From: Halomonas sp.
GTDB lineage: Bacteria; Pseudomonadota; Gammaproteobacteria; Pseudomonadales; Halomonadaceae
Assembly (NCBI RefSeq): GCF_011050415.1
Contig: NZ_DRFS01000024.1
Location: 400,212 to 464,211, forward strand
Direction: 5' to 3'
DNA: 64,000 bases
The position numbers and the translations under genes were made by a program. The notes under the pieces were generated by a model, which was given only the letters and a program-made list of their open reading frames with translations, did no database searches and was not told where the DNA came from. This document shows, piece after piece, positions 44,579-55,011 of the stretch. Numbering within the stretch: the first letter of the stretch is position 1; the number at the start of each line of letters is the position of its first letter.

Positions 44579-44592
44579 TTGACCTGCATCAT
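44579..44592. promoter_or_regulatory. Candidate Anr/Fnr box upstream of ccoN
   Basis: TTGAC-CTGC-ATCAT matches 8 of 10 positions of TTGAT-N4-ATCAA, 70 nt before ccoN. The downstream cluster ends in an Anr/Fnr gene, which fits oxygen-responsive control. Confidence 0.5.
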
Positions 44593-44661
44593 CAAGCGGG
44601 TGGCCGCACCCGTGCAAAATGCCACGGGTTACCCCCTAACCGCGTTCGATGGGAACATGAC

Positions 44662-46086
44662 ATGAGCACAGCATTGGAACACCCGACCTACAACTACAAG
44701 GTAGTTCGGCAGTTCGCGATTATGACCGTTGTGTGGGGCATTGTGGGAATGACCGTCGGTGTCATCCTCGCCTCGCAATTGGTCTGGCCGCAACTGAACC
44801 TTGGCCTACCTTGGACTAGCTTCGGGCGTCTGCGTCCGTTGCATACTAACGCCGTTATTTTCGCCTTTGGCGGTTCGGCTCTCTTTGCCACCTCCTATTA
44901 CGTTGTGCAGCGCACCTGTCAAACGAGACTTTTCTCTGACAAATTAGCCGCTTTTACGTTCTGGGGCTGGCAAGCGGTGATTATTTCCGCCGTTGTGTCG
45001 CTCCCGATGGGCTACACCACGACCAAGGAGTACGCGGAGCTTGAGTGGCCGATCAATATTTTGATCGCGGTTGTGTGGATCAGCTATGCCATCGTGTTCT
45101 TGATGACGATTAAAAAGCGCACCACGTCACATATTTACGTGGCGAACTGGTTCTTTGCAGCGTTCATTTTGACTGTTGCTGTGCTGCATATTGTGAATAA
45201 CGCGGCAATCCCTGTGACAGGCATGTACTCCATCTCGATCTATGCCGGTGCGGTAGATGCCATGGTGCAGTGGTGGTACGGCCATAACGCGGTAGGTTTC
45301 TTCCTAACAGCAGGTTTCTTGGGAATGATGTACTACTTCGTACCTAAGCAGGCTGAGCGGCCCATCTACTCTTATCGTTTGTCGATCGTGCACTTCTGGG
45401 CCCTGATCATGATCTACATGTGGGCTGGCCCTCACCACCTGCACTACACGGCACTACCAAACTGGGCTCAGTCGCTGGGCATGATTATGTCGATCATCCT
45501 GTTGGCTCCCTCCTGGGGCGGTATGATCAACGGCATGATGACCCTATCCGGCGCCTGGCATAAGCTGCGCACGGATCCAACGCTGCGCTTCTTGGTCGTT
45601 GCCCTGTCGTTCTATGGGATGTCTACCTTCGAAGGCCCGATGATGGCGATTAAAACCGTCAACGCGCTGTCGCACTACACTGACTGGACCATTGGTCACG
45701 TTCACTCCGGCGCCCTCGGCTGGGTTGCGATGATCACCATCGGCTCGATGTATCACCTGATCCCACGCGTGTTTGGCCGCACTGAAATGTATTCCGTCAA
45801 TCTTATCGCCGTGCACTTCTGGCTGGCCACGATTGGAACGGTGCTTTACATCGCTTCCATGTGGGTTAACGGTATTCTTCAAGGCTTGATGTGGCGTGCG
45901 ATCAACCCAGACGGCACCTTAATGTACACCTTCGTTGAGTCTGTTGAAGCCAGTGCACCGGGCTACTTCGTGCGCTTGATTGGCGGTCTCTTCTGGGTCA
46001 CCGGCATGCTGATCATGGCTTACAACGTCTACATGACCGTCAAGCGTCGTGAGGCCATCAGCCATCCAGCGCCACAAGCTGCTTAA
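44662..46086 (+). CDS. ccoN: cbb3-type cytochrome c oxidase subunit I
   Basis: The 474-residue CcoN has about 12 helices and the haem-copper signature stretches [14 protein letters not shown] (CuB histidine and cross-linked tyrosine), [18 protein letters not shown] (CuB histidines) and [14 protein letters not shown] (haem b histidines). It is the catalytic, high-affinity oxygen-reducing subunit and the first gene of ccoNOQP. Confidence 0.97.
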   Translation: MSTALEHPTYNYKVVRQFAIMTVVWGIVGMTVGVILASQLVWPQLNLGLPWTSFGRLRPLHTNAVIFAFGGSALFATSYYVVQRTCQTRLFSDKLAAFTFWGWQAVIISAVVSLPMGYTTTKEYAELEWPINILIAVVWISYAIVFLMTIKKRTTSHIYVANWFFAAFILTVAVLHIVNNAAIPVTGMYSISIYAGAVDAMVQWWYGHNAVGFFLTAGFLGMMYYFVPKQAERPIYSYRLSIVHFWALIMIYMWAGPHHLHYTALPNWAQSLGMIMSIILLAPSWGGMINGMMTLSGAWHKLRTDPTLRFLVVALSFYGMSTFEGPMMAIKTVNALSHYTDWTIGHVHSGALGWVAMITIGSMYHLIPRVFGRTEMYSVNLIAVHFWLATIGTVLYIASMWVNGILQGLMWRAINPDGTLMYTFVESVEASAPGYFVRLIGGLFWVTGMLIMAYNVYMTVKRREAISHPAPQAA

Positions 46087-46104
46087 ACGGGGAAGTTGAG
46101 TCCA

Positions 46105-46713
46105 ATGAAACACGAGATTGTCGAAAAGAACGTTGGCCTACTCGCCGTATTGATCCTGGTTGCGATCAGTTTCGGCGGCTTGGCTGAGGTCGTTCCGTTG
46201 TTCTTCCAAAAGGACACCACCGAGCCTGTTGAAGGCCTGCGCCCTCTCACAGCGCTGGAGTTAGAAGGCCGTGACATCTATCGCCGTGAAGGCTGCGTTG
46301 GCTGTCACTCGCAGATGATTCGCCCGTTCCGCGCTGAAACCGAGCGCTACGGCCACTACAACGTGGCTGGCGAACAGGTCTATGAGCACAACTTCCTGTG
46401 GGGCTCTAAGCGTACTGGTCCAGATTTGGCCCGTGTAGGTGGCCGCTACAGCGATGATTGGCACCGTGCTCACATGTACAACCCTCGCGACGTAGTACCC
46501 GAGTCGATCATGCCCGCTTACCCATGGCTGTTTGACAATACCCTTGATGGTGATGCCACACCCAGGAAGATGCGTGCGCTACGCCAGCTAGGCGTACCAT
46601 ACACAGACGAAGATATTGCCAGCGCCACTGCAGATGTACGCGGCACCCAGGAAATCACCGCCCTGGTCGCCTATTTGCAGCAGCTCGGCACCGTCTTCGA
46701 GGGCACTCGTTAA
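46105..46713 (+). CDS. ccoO: cbb3-type cytochrome c oxidase subunit II (monohaem)
   Basis: The 202-residue CcoO has an N-terminal membrane anchor and one c-haem motif CVGCHSQ (about residue 67), followed by [20 protein letters not shown] and the axial-methionine region [11 protein letters not shown]. The ATG at 46105 (MKHEIVEKN) is used. A TTG nine bases upstream is in frame but less likely, and GGGGAAG precedes the ATG. Confidence 0.96.
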   Translation: MKHEIVEKNVGLLAVLILVAISFGGLAEVVPLFFQKDTTEPVEGLRPLTALELEGRDIYRREGCVGCHSQMIRPFRAETERYGHYNVAGEQVYEHNFLWGSKRTGPDLARVGGRYSDDWHRAHMYNPRDVVPESIMPAYPWLFDNTLDGDATPRKMRALRQLGVPYTDEDIASATADVRGTQEITALVAYLQQLGTVFEGTR

Positions 46714-46716
46714 GTT

Positions 46717-46941
46717 ATGGATACGGGAACTTTTCGCGGTCTCATTACGCTGTTCTTGATTATCGCCATGATCGGTATCGCCCTATGGGCCTACTCTAAG
46801 CGACGCAAGGCAGACTTCGAAGAAGCGGCTAACCTGCCCTTTGCCGATGATGATGAGCAACCGACCAGTGACAAGCACGCTTCGCTTGAAGGCGATAGCG
46901 AAGTGCATTCCCGCCACGAAAGGGGAGATAAAAATAGATGA
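46717..46941 (+). CDS. ccoQ: cbb3 oxidase assembly/stability subunit CcoQ
   Basis: The 74-residue protein has a single membrane helix (residues about 6-25, LITLFLIIAMIGIALWAY) and a charged tail beginning SKRRKADFEEAANLPFADD, the CcoQ/FixQ pattern. Its stop overlaps the ccoP start (ATGA). Confidence 0.9.
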   Translation: MDTGTFRGLITLFLIIAMIGIALWAYSKRRKADFEEAANLPFADDDEQPTSDKHASLEGDSEVHSRHERGDKNR

Positions 46942-47867
46942 ACAATTTATGGGGTGACTCCCTATCGAACTTCTGGAGTGCCTGGATCATTATCATTACG
47001 TTGGGCACCATTGCGCTCAGCGTTTGGATTTTGATTGCCAACCGCCGTACCGATAAAACGCCTGATGCTGATGGCAATATCGAGACTACGGGACACGCTG
47101 CCGACGGCATTGAAGAGTATGACAACCCGCTACCCCAGTGGTGGTTTAAGCTGTTCATCTTGACCGTGGTGTTTGCACTGGGTTATTTGGTGCTGTATCC
47201 AGGGCTTGGTAACTACGCGGGCGTGCTTGGCTGGACCCAAGAGGGCCAGTGGGAAGAAGAAGTCGCCGATGCCCAAGAACGTTTCACACCGATCTTTGCT
47301 CGCTATCAGGAAGTGCCTATACCTGAGCTTGCGGAAGATCCCGAGGCGATGCTAGTGGCCGAGCGTATTTATCAAAATAACTGCGCGGTGTGCCATGGTT
47401 CCAATGCTCAGGGTGGCTACGGCTTCCCCAACCTGACCGACGACGATTGGTTGTATGGTGGCGAGCCTGACAATATTCTGACCACCCTGAACAATGGCCG
47501 TAACGGCCTGATGCCATCTTGGCAGCAGCTGGGTGCGAACAATATTGAAAACCTCACTCAGTACGTATTGTCATTGTCTGAGCTTGAACATGACGAAGCG
47601 CGTGCTGAACAGGGCGAAAGCACCTTTATGGCCGTATGTGCCGCCTGTCACGGCCCAAGTGGCATGGGCAATACTGCGCTTGGCGCACCTAACCTGACCA
47701 ACGACATTTGGCTCTATCTGGCGCCAGGACAAAGTGTCGATGACTCGATTCGTCAGACTCTGCGTAACGGCCGCAACGGCCATATGCCTGCGCAAGCGGC
47801 GTATATCGGCGAAGAGCGCGTTCACCTAGTGGCCGCCTATGTGTACAGCCTGCGGTTTGCAGACTGA
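46938..47867 (+). CDS. ccoP: cbb3-type cytochrome c oxidase subunit III (dihaem)
   Basis: The 309-residue CcoP has two N-terminal membrane segments (the second, WWFKLFILTVVFALGYLVLYP, preceded by EYDNPLPQ) and two c-haem motifs, CAVCHG and CAACHG, each with a methionine loop (RNGLMPSW, RNGHMPAQ). It hands electrons from cytochrome c to CcoN. Confidence 0.97.
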   Translation: MNNLWGDSLSNFWSAWIIIITLGTIALSVWILIANRRTDKTPDADGNIETTGHAADGIEEYDNPLPQWWFKLFILTVVFALGYLVLYPGLGNYAGVLGWTQEGQWEEEVADAQERFTPIFARYQEVPIPELAEDPEAMLVAERIYQNNCAVCHGSNAQGGYGFPNLTDDDWLYGGEPDNILTTLNNGRNGLMPSWQQLGANNIENLTQYVLSLSELEHDEARAEQGESTFMAVCAACHGPSGMGNTALGAPNLTNDIWLYLAPGQSVDDSIRQTLRNGRNGHMPAQAAYIGEERVHLVAAYVYSLRFAD

Positions 47868-47953
47868 GAGGCGTTGCCTAATGAGTGTGCCTTGCTAGCA
47901 TTACTAACAACACAGTTAGTTAGCAAAAGCACAGCAAGCTCTAAGTGTTAAGC

Positions 47954-47986
47954 AAGGGTGCGGCCCCACACCGCACCCTTTCTTTA
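47954..47986 (+). terminator. Terminator after ccoNOQP
   Basis: A hairpin (AAGGGTGCGG / CCGCACCCTT around CCCCACA) is followed by TCTTT, 87 nt after ccoP. It separates the structural genes from the ccoGHIS assembly genes. Confidence 0.8.
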
Positions 47987-48073
47987 TGCGCAACCCGATA
48001 CAATATTGCTCATGCAGCCTGGTTTCATCACCTGGGTGCAACCTCTCCTGCCTTCTGAGCCGGGAATATCGCC

Positions 48074-49513
48074 ATGGAAAAGATACCGAGCCAAGACATC
48101 ACGCCGAACCCGGTGGGGCACCACACGCCCTCCTCTGAAGCAGTGACTCAAGATATGTACGCCAAGCGGCGACACATTTACGTGCGCGAAATTAAAGGTG
48201 CTTTTCAGAAACTACGGCGCAGCGCGAACTGGGCGCTCATGCTGCTGTTTTTTCTTTTACCGTGGATCAACGTTGGCGATCGACCACTGATTCTGTTTGA
48301 TTTACCCAACCGTGAATTCCATATCTTTACCGCAACGTTTTATCCACAGGAGTTCATCCTGCTGTCGTGGCTGTTGATAATTTGCGCCTTTGGGCTGTTT
48401 TTTATTACCGTTTTTGCTGGCCGCGTTTGGTGTGGCTATACCTGCCCGCAAAGCGTTTGGACCTTTCTGTTTATTTGGCTTGAGCACCGTATTGAAGGCT
48501 CGCGCAACCGACGAATTAAACTCGACGATCAGCCAATGACCGCCGACAAAGTCTGGCGTAAAAGTGCTAAACACGCCGCTTGGCTCATCATTGCCCTCGC
48601 CACCGGTATTACCTTTGTCGGCTATTTCACGCCGATTCGCGATCTGGTGGTGGAGCTTCCTACCCTGGAAGCCCATGGTTGGTCCTATTTCTGGGTCGGT
48701 TTTTTCCTGGTGTTCACTTACCTCAACGCTGGATGGCTGCGCGAACAGGTGTGCATTTATATGTGCCCTTATGCTCGCTTTCAGTCCGTTATGTTTGACC
48801 GGGATACCTTGATCGTTTCTTACGATGAAGCGCGTGGCGAGCCCCGCGGACACCGCAAAAAAGGGCTGAGTCATGCGGAGGCCCGGCAGGCCGGTTACGG
48901 TGATTGCATCGACTGTGATTTGTGCGTACAGGTCTGCCCTACCGGTATCGATATTCGCGACGGCCTACAGTATGAGTGCATTAGTTGCGCCGCCTGTATT
49001 GATGCCTGCGACAGCGTTATGGATAAAATGGGCTACCCCCGTGGGCTGGTGCGTTACACCACTGAAAACGCCTTAGAAGGCAAAAAGAGTCGCGTATTGC
49101 GCCCTCGCCTAATGGGCTACTTCGCAGCCCTGTTAGTGATGGTGGGCACGTTTGCCTGGGCCATCAACGACCGTATGCCGCTTGGTTTTGAAGCCGAGCG
49201 CGAACGCACGCAGCTCTACCAAACGACCCGTGATGGTCGTATCAGTAACGTGTATAGCTTAACGGTGCGTAACTTGGACGATCGTGATCATAGCTACCAG
49301 CTCGATGTATCTGGTTTAGCTGGTTTAACGTTAGATCGCGACACCATTAACGTGCCCGCTGGCGAGTCCCGCTTGCAGGTAGTGACTGTGACCGTCGACG
49401 CCGATGAATTACAGCAGCCCAGCCACGCCATTGTGTTCACTTTGCAAGCTCAGCAAGATGAGCGCATTCGCCTTGAGCGCGACACCCGCTTCTTAGGCGA
49501 TATTAGGAGATAA
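48074..49513 (+). CDS. ccoG: Cytochrome c oxidase accessory protein CcoG (RdxA/FixG)
   Basis: The 479-residue membrane polyferredoxin has about five helices, a CGYTCPQSVWTFLFIWLE segment, two 4Fe-4S motifs (CIDCDLCVQVCPTG; CISCAACIDACD) and a C-terminal immunoglobulin-like domain (FixG_C). It is thought to reduce copper during cbb3 assembly. Confidence 0.95.
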   Translation: MEKIPSQDITPNPVGHHTPSSEAVTQDMYAKRRHIYVREIKGAFQKLRRSANWALMLLFFLLPWINVGDRPLILFDLPNREFHIFTATFYPQEFILLSWLLIICAFGLFFITVFAGRVWCGYTCPQSVWTFLFIWLEHRIEGSRNRRIKLDDQPMTADKVWRKSAKHAAWLIIALATGITFVGYFTPIRDLVVELPTLEAHGWSYFWVGFFLVFTYLNAGWLREQVCIYMCPYARFQSVMFDRDTLIVSYDEARGEPRGHRKKGLSHAEARQAGYGDCIDCDLCVQVCPTGIDIRDGLQYECISCAACIDACDSVMDKMGYPRGLVRYTTENALEGKKSRVLRPRLMGYFAALLVMVGTFAWAINDRMPLGFEAERERTQLYQTTRDGRISNVYSLTVRNLDDRDHSYQLDVSGLAGLTLDRDTINVPAGESRLQVVTVTVDADELQQPSHAIVFTLQAQQDERIRLERDTRFLGDIRR

Positions 49514-49517
49514 AAAC

Positions 49518-50057
49518 ATGTCATCCCCCTTGTTAGACTCTGGCGAGAAAATCACCCCATGGTACAAGCAGTTTTGGCCGTGGTTTTTATTAAGCCTGCT
49601 ATTTTCTTCGATTATTGTCAGCTCCACTTTTGCGGTGCTTTCTATTCGCACCGCTGATGGCATGGTTGTGCAGGAAGATTATTATGAGCATGGTAAGGCC
49701 ATCAACATGGTGTTTGCCAAGCAGGAGCGTGCCCGTGAGTTGAACTTAAGCGCAGAGCTACGCCTTGACCCGCTGACCAGCGACATTGTGATTGATTTAG
49801 CCGGCGACACGCACCCGGATACGCTCTATTTAGACTTCATCTTCCCTACTGAAGATGACCGCGACCAATCCTTTGTACTTGAACACGTCCGCGACGGCCG
49901 CTATGTCACCCAAGGGCCTGACAACATGCGCTATCGCTGGTACATACAGCTGCAGCCTGAGCAGCAAGAGGCCGATTGGCGCTTAGTGGGAGAAGCCACT
50001 TTTCCCAATGAAAATAGCGTTGCACTACTGCCAGGAGGACGCCCAGACAGCGAATGA
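49518..50057 (+). CDS. ccoH: FixH family protein
   Basis: The 179-residue protein has one N-terminal membrane helix (FWPWFLLSLLFSSIIVSSTFAV) and a periplasmic FixH domain with VVQEDYYEHGKAINM, required for cbb3 maturation. It starts 5 nt after ccoG and overlaps ccoI by 4 nt. Confidence 0.88.
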   Translation: MSSPLLDSGEKITPWYKQFWPWFLLSLLFSSIIVSSTFAVLSIRTADGMVVQEDYYEHGKAINMVFAKQERARELNLSAELRLDPLTSDIVIDLAGDTHPDTLYLDFIFPTEDDRDQSFVLEHVRDGRYVTQGPDNMRYRWYIQLQPEQQEADWRLVGEATFPNENSVALLPGGRPDSE

Positions 50058-52510
50058 GCAACGCCGTTTCTGCCTCCGCCTGCTATCACTGCGGTAATCC
50101 GGTACCCGCTGGGGCGCCCTGGACAATTACCCTGGATGAGCACACTCACCCGCTTTGCTGCCCAGGCTGCGAAGCGGTAGCCCATGCCATCGTCGACGGT
50201 GGTTTGGCGAGTTATTATCGCTACCGCACCGAGCTTCCAGAGCGTCCAGATGAACGCCAAGCCGCTAAAGCGGACACTTGGTCCGTGTTTGACGATCCTG
50301 GCTTACAGATACAGTTTGTTCATCCCGATGGGGATGAGGGCAATGTAAAAGCCACTCTCGCCATTGAGGGCATTACCTGTGCCGCCTGTGCTTGGCTGAT
50401 TGAGCATCGCTTAAATGCCCTACCAGGCATTACCTCCAGCGCTGTTAATTTGACCCATCACCGTCTGCGGGTAAGCTGGAATCCACAGCAACTTAAGCTC
50501 TCACAGCTACTTGCTGAACTGGCGGCGATTGGTTACGACGCTCAGCCCTACGAGCCCGATCAAGCACAAGCGCGCCTGCAGCATGAAGAGCGTATGAATG
50601 TGCGTCGGCTGATTATCGCCGCCGTCGGTATGATGCAAGTGATGATGTTCTCGATTCCTATCTATGTCGCCGGGCCTGGCGAAATTAGCGAGGATTTCTA
50701 TGCGCTGTTTCATTGGCTCTCGTTTGCGCTAGCCACCCCGGTAGTGTTTTTCTCCGCCCAGCCATTTTTTCGCAATGCCCTGCGCGATCTTCGTAATCGC
50801 GTACTGGGCATGGATGTACCGGTGTCGCTGGCGATTGGCGGTGCATACCTTGCCAGTAGCTACGCGGTGCTGTTCAACGTCGGTGAGGTCTACTTTGACT
50901 CGGTAGCAATGTTCACCTTCTTTTTGCTGTTTGGCCGCTATGTGGAAGGTCGCGCTAGACGGCGCAGCGGCCACAGTGGTAATGCCCTTAGCGGTGTATT
51001 GCCTATCTCTGCGACGCGCCTTGAAGACGACGGCAGCGAACGCATTCTGCCCGCCAGTGAACTCGCCCCAGGCGACCGCGTATTGATCAAGCCGGGCCAC
51101 GGCGTACCCGCCGACGGCCTGATTGAAGAGGGCGAATCAAGTCTGGATGAGTCGATGCTCACCGGTGAATACCTGCCAGTGACGCGTCGCGTGGGCGACA
51201 TGATTACCGGCGGCAGCCAAAATATGGAAAATCCGCTGGTGGTCCGGGTGACCCATGCTGGGCGAGATGCCCGGGTGGCAGGGATTGTCGATCTCACTGA
51301 CCGTGCCTTTGCCACACGACCGCGGCTTGCTCAAATGGCGGCCCGCATGGCGCACTTATTTGTACTTCGCTTACTCCTGGTGACTACCTGCGTGACCATT
51401 GCCTGGTGGTTTATCGACCCCTCGCGAATGCTCTGGGTGCTGCTTTCAGTGCTCGTGGTGACCTGCCCTTGCGCGTTAGCGTTGGCCACCCCTACCGCTT
51501 TAACCGCGGGTCACGGCCAACTGCGTAAACGCGGCGTGCTGATTACCCGCGCCGATGCCCTTGAGTCGCTTTCCAACGTCACCCGAGTAATCTTTGATAA
51601 AACCGGCACCCTAACCCGTGGCGAAATGCACCTGACACAGACACAAACGCTGAGTGAGTTAACCACCGAACGTGCCCAAGCAATTGCTGCGGCTCTGGAA
51701 GCTCATTCAGAACACCCCATTGCCCGTGCCTTTCGCCCATTTAGGGATGCCACTTTGCAGGCGAAAGATATTCATAGCCACACTGGGCAAGGGTTAGAGG
51801 GCACGCTAAACGGCGCTCGTTGGAGGCTGGGTAAACCAGAATTTGCCAGTGAAGAAAACATTTCATCGCCTGCCAGGGGCCAGTGGCTACTGCTCAGTGA
51901 AGATGGCGCGCCCCGCGCATGGTTTGGATTACACGACGGTGTACGCGACGATGCCGCCGCGACGATTGCAGCGCTGCAAGCTAAAGGCTTAAACGTCGAG
52001 CTGCTGTCAGGTGATACTGCCGATGCGGTAGAGAGCCTAGCTGATCAACTGCATATTACCACCTGGCATGCGGGCGTTAGCCCTGAAGGCAAGTTAGCTC
52101 GGCTGCGCGAGCTTCAAGCCTCAGGTGAAACGGTGCTTATGGTGGGCGACGGTATTAACGATGTGCCAGTGCTGGCCGGTGCCGACGTGGCGATTGCCAT
52201 GAATGGCGCGACGGATCTTGCCCGTACTCGCGCCGATGCAGTACTGCTCAGCCCGCGATTAATGCGGATATTTGATGCCATTGAGATTTCCCGCGCCACC
52301 CGGCGTATCATGCGACAGAATATGATTTGGTCAGTGTGTTATAACTTTTCTGCACTGCCGCTGGCAGCGATGGGCTTGGTGCCGCCTTGGCTTGCCGCCA
52401 TAGGCATGTCGCTCAGCTCATTGGTGGTGGTCGGCAATGCCCTACGCCTGTCACGCTGGCGTACCCAGGCACCTACATCGCTGAGCTCTCCACTCCCGGT
52501 GACCGCATGA
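50054..52510 (+). CDS. ccoI: Copper-transporting P-type ATPase CcoI (FixI)
   Basis: The 818-residue P1B ATPase has an N-terminal cysteine-rich metal-binding part (CYHCG, CCPGCEAVAHAIV), an HMA domain with ITCAACAWLIEHRL, the membrane CPC motif TCPCALALATPTAL, the phosphorylation site DKTGTLTRGE and a GDGINDVPVL hinge. It exports copper towards the periplasm for CuB insertion into CcoN. Confidence 0.95.
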   Translation: MSNAVSASACYHCGNPVPAGAPWTITLDEHTHPLCCPGCEAVAHAIVDGGLASYYRYRTELPERPDERQAAKADTWSVFDDPGLQIQFVHPDGDEGNVKATLAIEGITCAACAWLIEHRLNALPGITSSAVNLTHHRLRVSWNPQQLKLSQLLAELAAIGYDAQPYEPDQAQARLQHEERMNVRRLIIAAVGMMQVMMFSIPIYVAGPGEISEDFYALFHWLSFALATPVVFFSAQPFFRNALRDLRNRVLGMDVPVSLAIGGAYLASSYAVLFNVGEVYFDSVAMFTFFLLFGRYVEGRARRRSGHSGNALSGVLPISATRLEDDGSERILPASELAPGDRVLIKPGHGVPADGLIEEGESSLDESMLTGEYLPVTRRVGDMITGGSQNMENPLVVRVTHAGRDARVAGIVDLTDRAFATRPRLAQMAARMAHLFVLRLLLVTTCVTIAWWFIDPSRMLWVLLSVLVVTCPCALALATPTALTAGHGQLRKRGVLITRADALESLSNVTRVIFDKTGTLTRGEMHLTQTQTLSELTTERAQAIAAALEAHSEHPIARAFRPFRDATLQAKDIHSHTGQGLEGTLNGARWRLGKPEFASEENISSPARGQWLLLSEDGAPRAWFGLHDGVRDDAAATIAALQAKGLNVELLSGDTADAVESLADQLHITTWHAGVSPEGKLARLRELQASGETVLMVGDGINDVPVLAGADVAIAMNGATDLARTRADAVLLSPRLMRIFDAIEISRATRRIMRQNMIWSVCYNFSALPLAAMGLVPPWLAAIGMSLSSLVVVGNALRLSRWRTQAPTSLSSPLPVTA

Positions 52511-52728
52511 CGATTCTGTATCTGCTCATTCCGCTTTCACTTATTTTGCTGGGCCTCGCCGTCTGGGCATTTTTCTGGGCGGTTAAAAATGATCAGTTCG
52601 ATGACCTGGAAGGCCCCGCACACCATATTCTGTTTGATGAAGATGAGAATGATCTGAGCGCTGAACAGCGCCGCCAGCGTCAGCAAGCTGCTAACAACAG
52701 TTCCGATGGCCAAGAGCCCCCACCATGA
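52507..52728 (+). CDS. ccoS: cbb3 oxidase maturation protein CcoS
   Basis: The 73-residue protein has one membrane helix (ILYLLIPLSLILLGLAVWAF), the CcoS hallmark FWAVKNDQFDDLEGPAHHIL and an acidic/Gln-rich tail. It overlaps ccoI and the following gene by 4 nt each. The longer frame from 52387 runs through ccoI and is not real. Confidence 0.93.
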   Translation: MTILYLLIPLSLILLGLAVWAFFWAVKNDQFDDLEGPAHHILFDEDENDLSAEQRRQRQQAANNSSDGQEPPP

Positions 52729-53420
52729 ACCCAACCGGCCTTGACCTGCCGCCGCTGATGGCGGCATTTGTATTTGGCTTGATGGGGGGCGCGCACTGCA
52801 TTGGTATGTGTGGTGGCATTATGAGCGCGCTCACCTTTGCAGTACCTCCCAGCATGCGTCATCCAGCGCGCATGGGCGGCCTACTGCTAAGCTATAATGC
52901 AGGTCGTATCATTAGCTATATGAGCGCAGGCGCGCTGGTAGCGCTGCTAGGCACGCTAGTTTCGCTTTCGGCCACCGCAAGGTTGCTGCTTCAGGTATTT
53001 GCCGCGCTAATGCTGATCCTGATGGCGCTATACATCGCCAACTGGTGGAAAGGATTACTCAAAGTCGAAGCCGTGGGGCGGCGACTTTGGCGCTTTATTG
53101 AGCCCATGGGGCGGCGGTTAATGCCCGTCGTGCATCTTCCTCAAGCGTTTGCGTTAGGCGCACTATGGGGTTGGCTACCCTGTGGGCTGGTGTACTCCAT
53201 GCTGGCCTGGAGCTTAGCAATTGCCGACCCTTTTCAGGGCGCTCTACTGATGGGCGCTTTCGGGCTTGGCACCCTGCCCGCCCTGTTAGCCACCGGCCTT
53301 GCCGCGCGCCAGCTAAGTCATTTAATTCGCCACCCGGCAACACGTAGCGTGGCAGCGTTAACGATTATTGCCTTTGCGCTTTGGCAGCTCTGGATGCTCA
53401 CGGCACATACTTTTCATTAG
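52725..53420 (+). CDS. TauE/SafE-family membrane protein of the cco cluster (CcoI-associated)
   Basis: The 231-residue membrane protein has about six helices and the N-terminal GGAHCIGMCGGIMSALTFAV. This small-type sulfite-exporter-family protein is regularly found after ccoS and is presumed to help copper or cofactor supply. The Cys and Met residues of HCIGMCGG could bind metal. Confidence 0.85.
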   Translation: MNPTGLDLPPLMAAFVFGLMGGAHCIGMCGGIMSALTFAVPPSMRHPARMGGLLLSYNAGRIISYMSAGALVALLGTLVSLSATARLLLQVFAALMLILMALYIANWWKGLLKVEAVGRRLWRFIEPMGRRLMPVVHLPQAFALGALWGWLPCGLVYSMLAWSLAIADPFQGALLMGAFGLGTLPALLATGLAARQLSHLIRHPATRSVAALTIIAFALWQLWMLTAHTFH

Positions 53421-53495
53421 TATGACATGGCTCAACATTTACCCTTTTGCTACGGGCTAGGCTAGCGGCAGTCCCTAACGCTGGAGCGCCTCTCA

Positions 53496-54929
53496 ATGAC
53501 CGTTCATGCCCTTGCTGCTTCACCTTGTGCACCCTCTAGTGTGGCAGAGCCCACGCAACCGGTGTGGGAGGAAGCCTTGGTGCGCCGTTACGATACCAGC
53601 GGCCCACGCTATACCTCTTACCCCACGGCGCTATCATTCAATGAGCAGTTTACCCCTGGCGACCTAACTCAGGCCTTAGAGCGCAGCAACGCGGGCAAAC
53701 GCGCGCTCTCGCTTTATGTCCATGTCCCGTTCTGTCGTAAGATTTGCTTTTACTGTGCATGCAACAAGATTGCCACGAAAAATACCGCACTGGCGGAGCC
53801 TTATCTGAGCCGACTCGACCGTGAGATGGTGCTTACCGCTCGCCACCTTGATACCTCGCGGCCGGTAAAGCAGTTGCATTGGGGTGGCGGTACGCCGACG
53901 TTTCTGAGTTTGAATCAGATGGGTGATCTGATTGACCGTTTGCATGCCCGGTTTGGACTTTCTGAGTCTCCCGAGCGCGATTATGCGATTGAAATAGACC
54001 CTCGCGAAGCAGACGTTTTTACCCTGCGCCATCTTCAATCGCTGGGGTTTAATCGTATTAGCCTGGGGGTTCAGGATTTAAGCCCGCTGGTCCAGAAAGC
54101 CATTAACCGTATTCAGCCCCGAGTACTGACTGAAACGTTGATGGAGGAAGCCCACCGACTCGGGTTTCGCTCGCTTAACCTCGATTTGATTTACGGCTTA
54201 CCCTTTCAAACCGAGAAGAGCTTTGCAGACACCTTACGCCAAGTCATTGAACTCAACCCGGCTCGCCTTTCGGTGTTTAACTACGCTCATATGCCCGAGC
54301 GCTTCCCCCCACAGCGGCGCATCAGTGAGGACGATTTACCGGGTGGCGAGGAGAAGCTGGCAATTCTGCGCACTACCATTGAGATGCTCACAGCAGCAGG
54401 CTACGTGCATATCGGTATGGATCATTTTGCCCGCCCGGATGACAGCCTGGCCGTTGCTCAGCACGAGGGCTCGCTGCAACGCAATTTCCAGGGCTATTCA
54501 AGCCATGCCCAGTGCGACTTAATCGGCCTTGGTGTATCGGCTATCTCACGGGTTGGCGATGTCTATGCACAGAATCCGAGCGATCTTGCCCGTTATGAGG
54601 CCGCACTGGATCAAGGCCAGTTAGCTACCGTAAAGGGGATACGCTTAACCGAGGATGACTTAATTCGTCGGGACGTTATTGAGCGACTGATGTGCGATAT
54701 GCGCATCGACCTGGCCGCCGTCAGTGAACGCTGGAATATTGATACACCGCGTTACTTTGCGGCTGCCCTTGAGCGTCTGCAGAGCGCCGAGAAAGATGGC
54801 CTGTTAACCCGAAGTGGCGACCAGCTTAGCGCAACACCCATAGGGCGGCTGCTCATTCGCCATTTAGCCATGGCGTTCGATGCCCATCTACCTGGGCAAA
54901 CAGGGCAGCGCTACTCTAAGATTGTTTAA
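53496..54929 (+). CDS. hemN: Oxygen-independent coproporphyrinogen III oxidase
   Basis: The 477-residue radical-SAM enzyme has the cluster motif HVPFCRKICFYCACNK (CxxxCxxC). It also has the HemN stretches GPRYTSYPTALSF, HWGGGTPTFL, GVQDLSPLVQKAINR, NLDLIYGLPFQT and IGMDHFARPDDSLA. It makes protoporphyrinogen IX without oxygen, giving haem for cbb3 under microaerobic conditions. Confidence 0.95.
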   Translation: MTVHALAASPCAPSSVAEPTQPVWEEALVRRYDTSGPRYTSYPTALSFNEQFTPGDLTQALERSNAGKRALSLYVHVPFCRKICFYCACNKIATKNTALAEPYLSRLDREMVLTARHLDTSRPVKQLHWGGGTPTFLSLNQMGDLIDRLHARFGLSESPERDYAIEIDPREADVFTLRHLQSLGFNRISLGVQDLSPLVQKAINRIQPRVLTETLMEEAHRLGFRSLNLDLIYGLPFQTEKSFADTLRQVIELNPARLSVFNYAHMPERFPPQRRISEDDLPGGEEKLAILRTTIEMLTAAGYVHIGMDHFARPDDSLAVAQHEGSLQRNFQGYSSHAQCDLIGLGVSAISRVGDVYAQNPSDLARYEAALDQGQLATVKGIRLTEDDLIRRDVIERLMCDMRIDLAAVSERWNIDTPRYFAAALERLQSAEKDGLLTRSGDQLSATPIGRLLIRHLAMAFDAHLPGQTGQRYSKIV

Positions 54930-55011
54930 TCAACTTGTCGCTAGGGTGCGAAAGCTCCCATACTAGTTGCGGTCCGTATAATATCAGCGTAACTAACGCA
55001 AGGAGCAAAGC

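Noticed and set aside
48302..48874. 190-codon minus-strand frame opposite ccoG
   Set aside because: It lies wholly within ccoG, whose protein has intact ferredoxin motifs. The antisense translation resembles no family.
52387..52506. Upstream extension of ccoS
   Set aside because: It lies inside the conserved C-terminus of ccoI in another frame. The ATG at 52507 gives the standard CcoS length.
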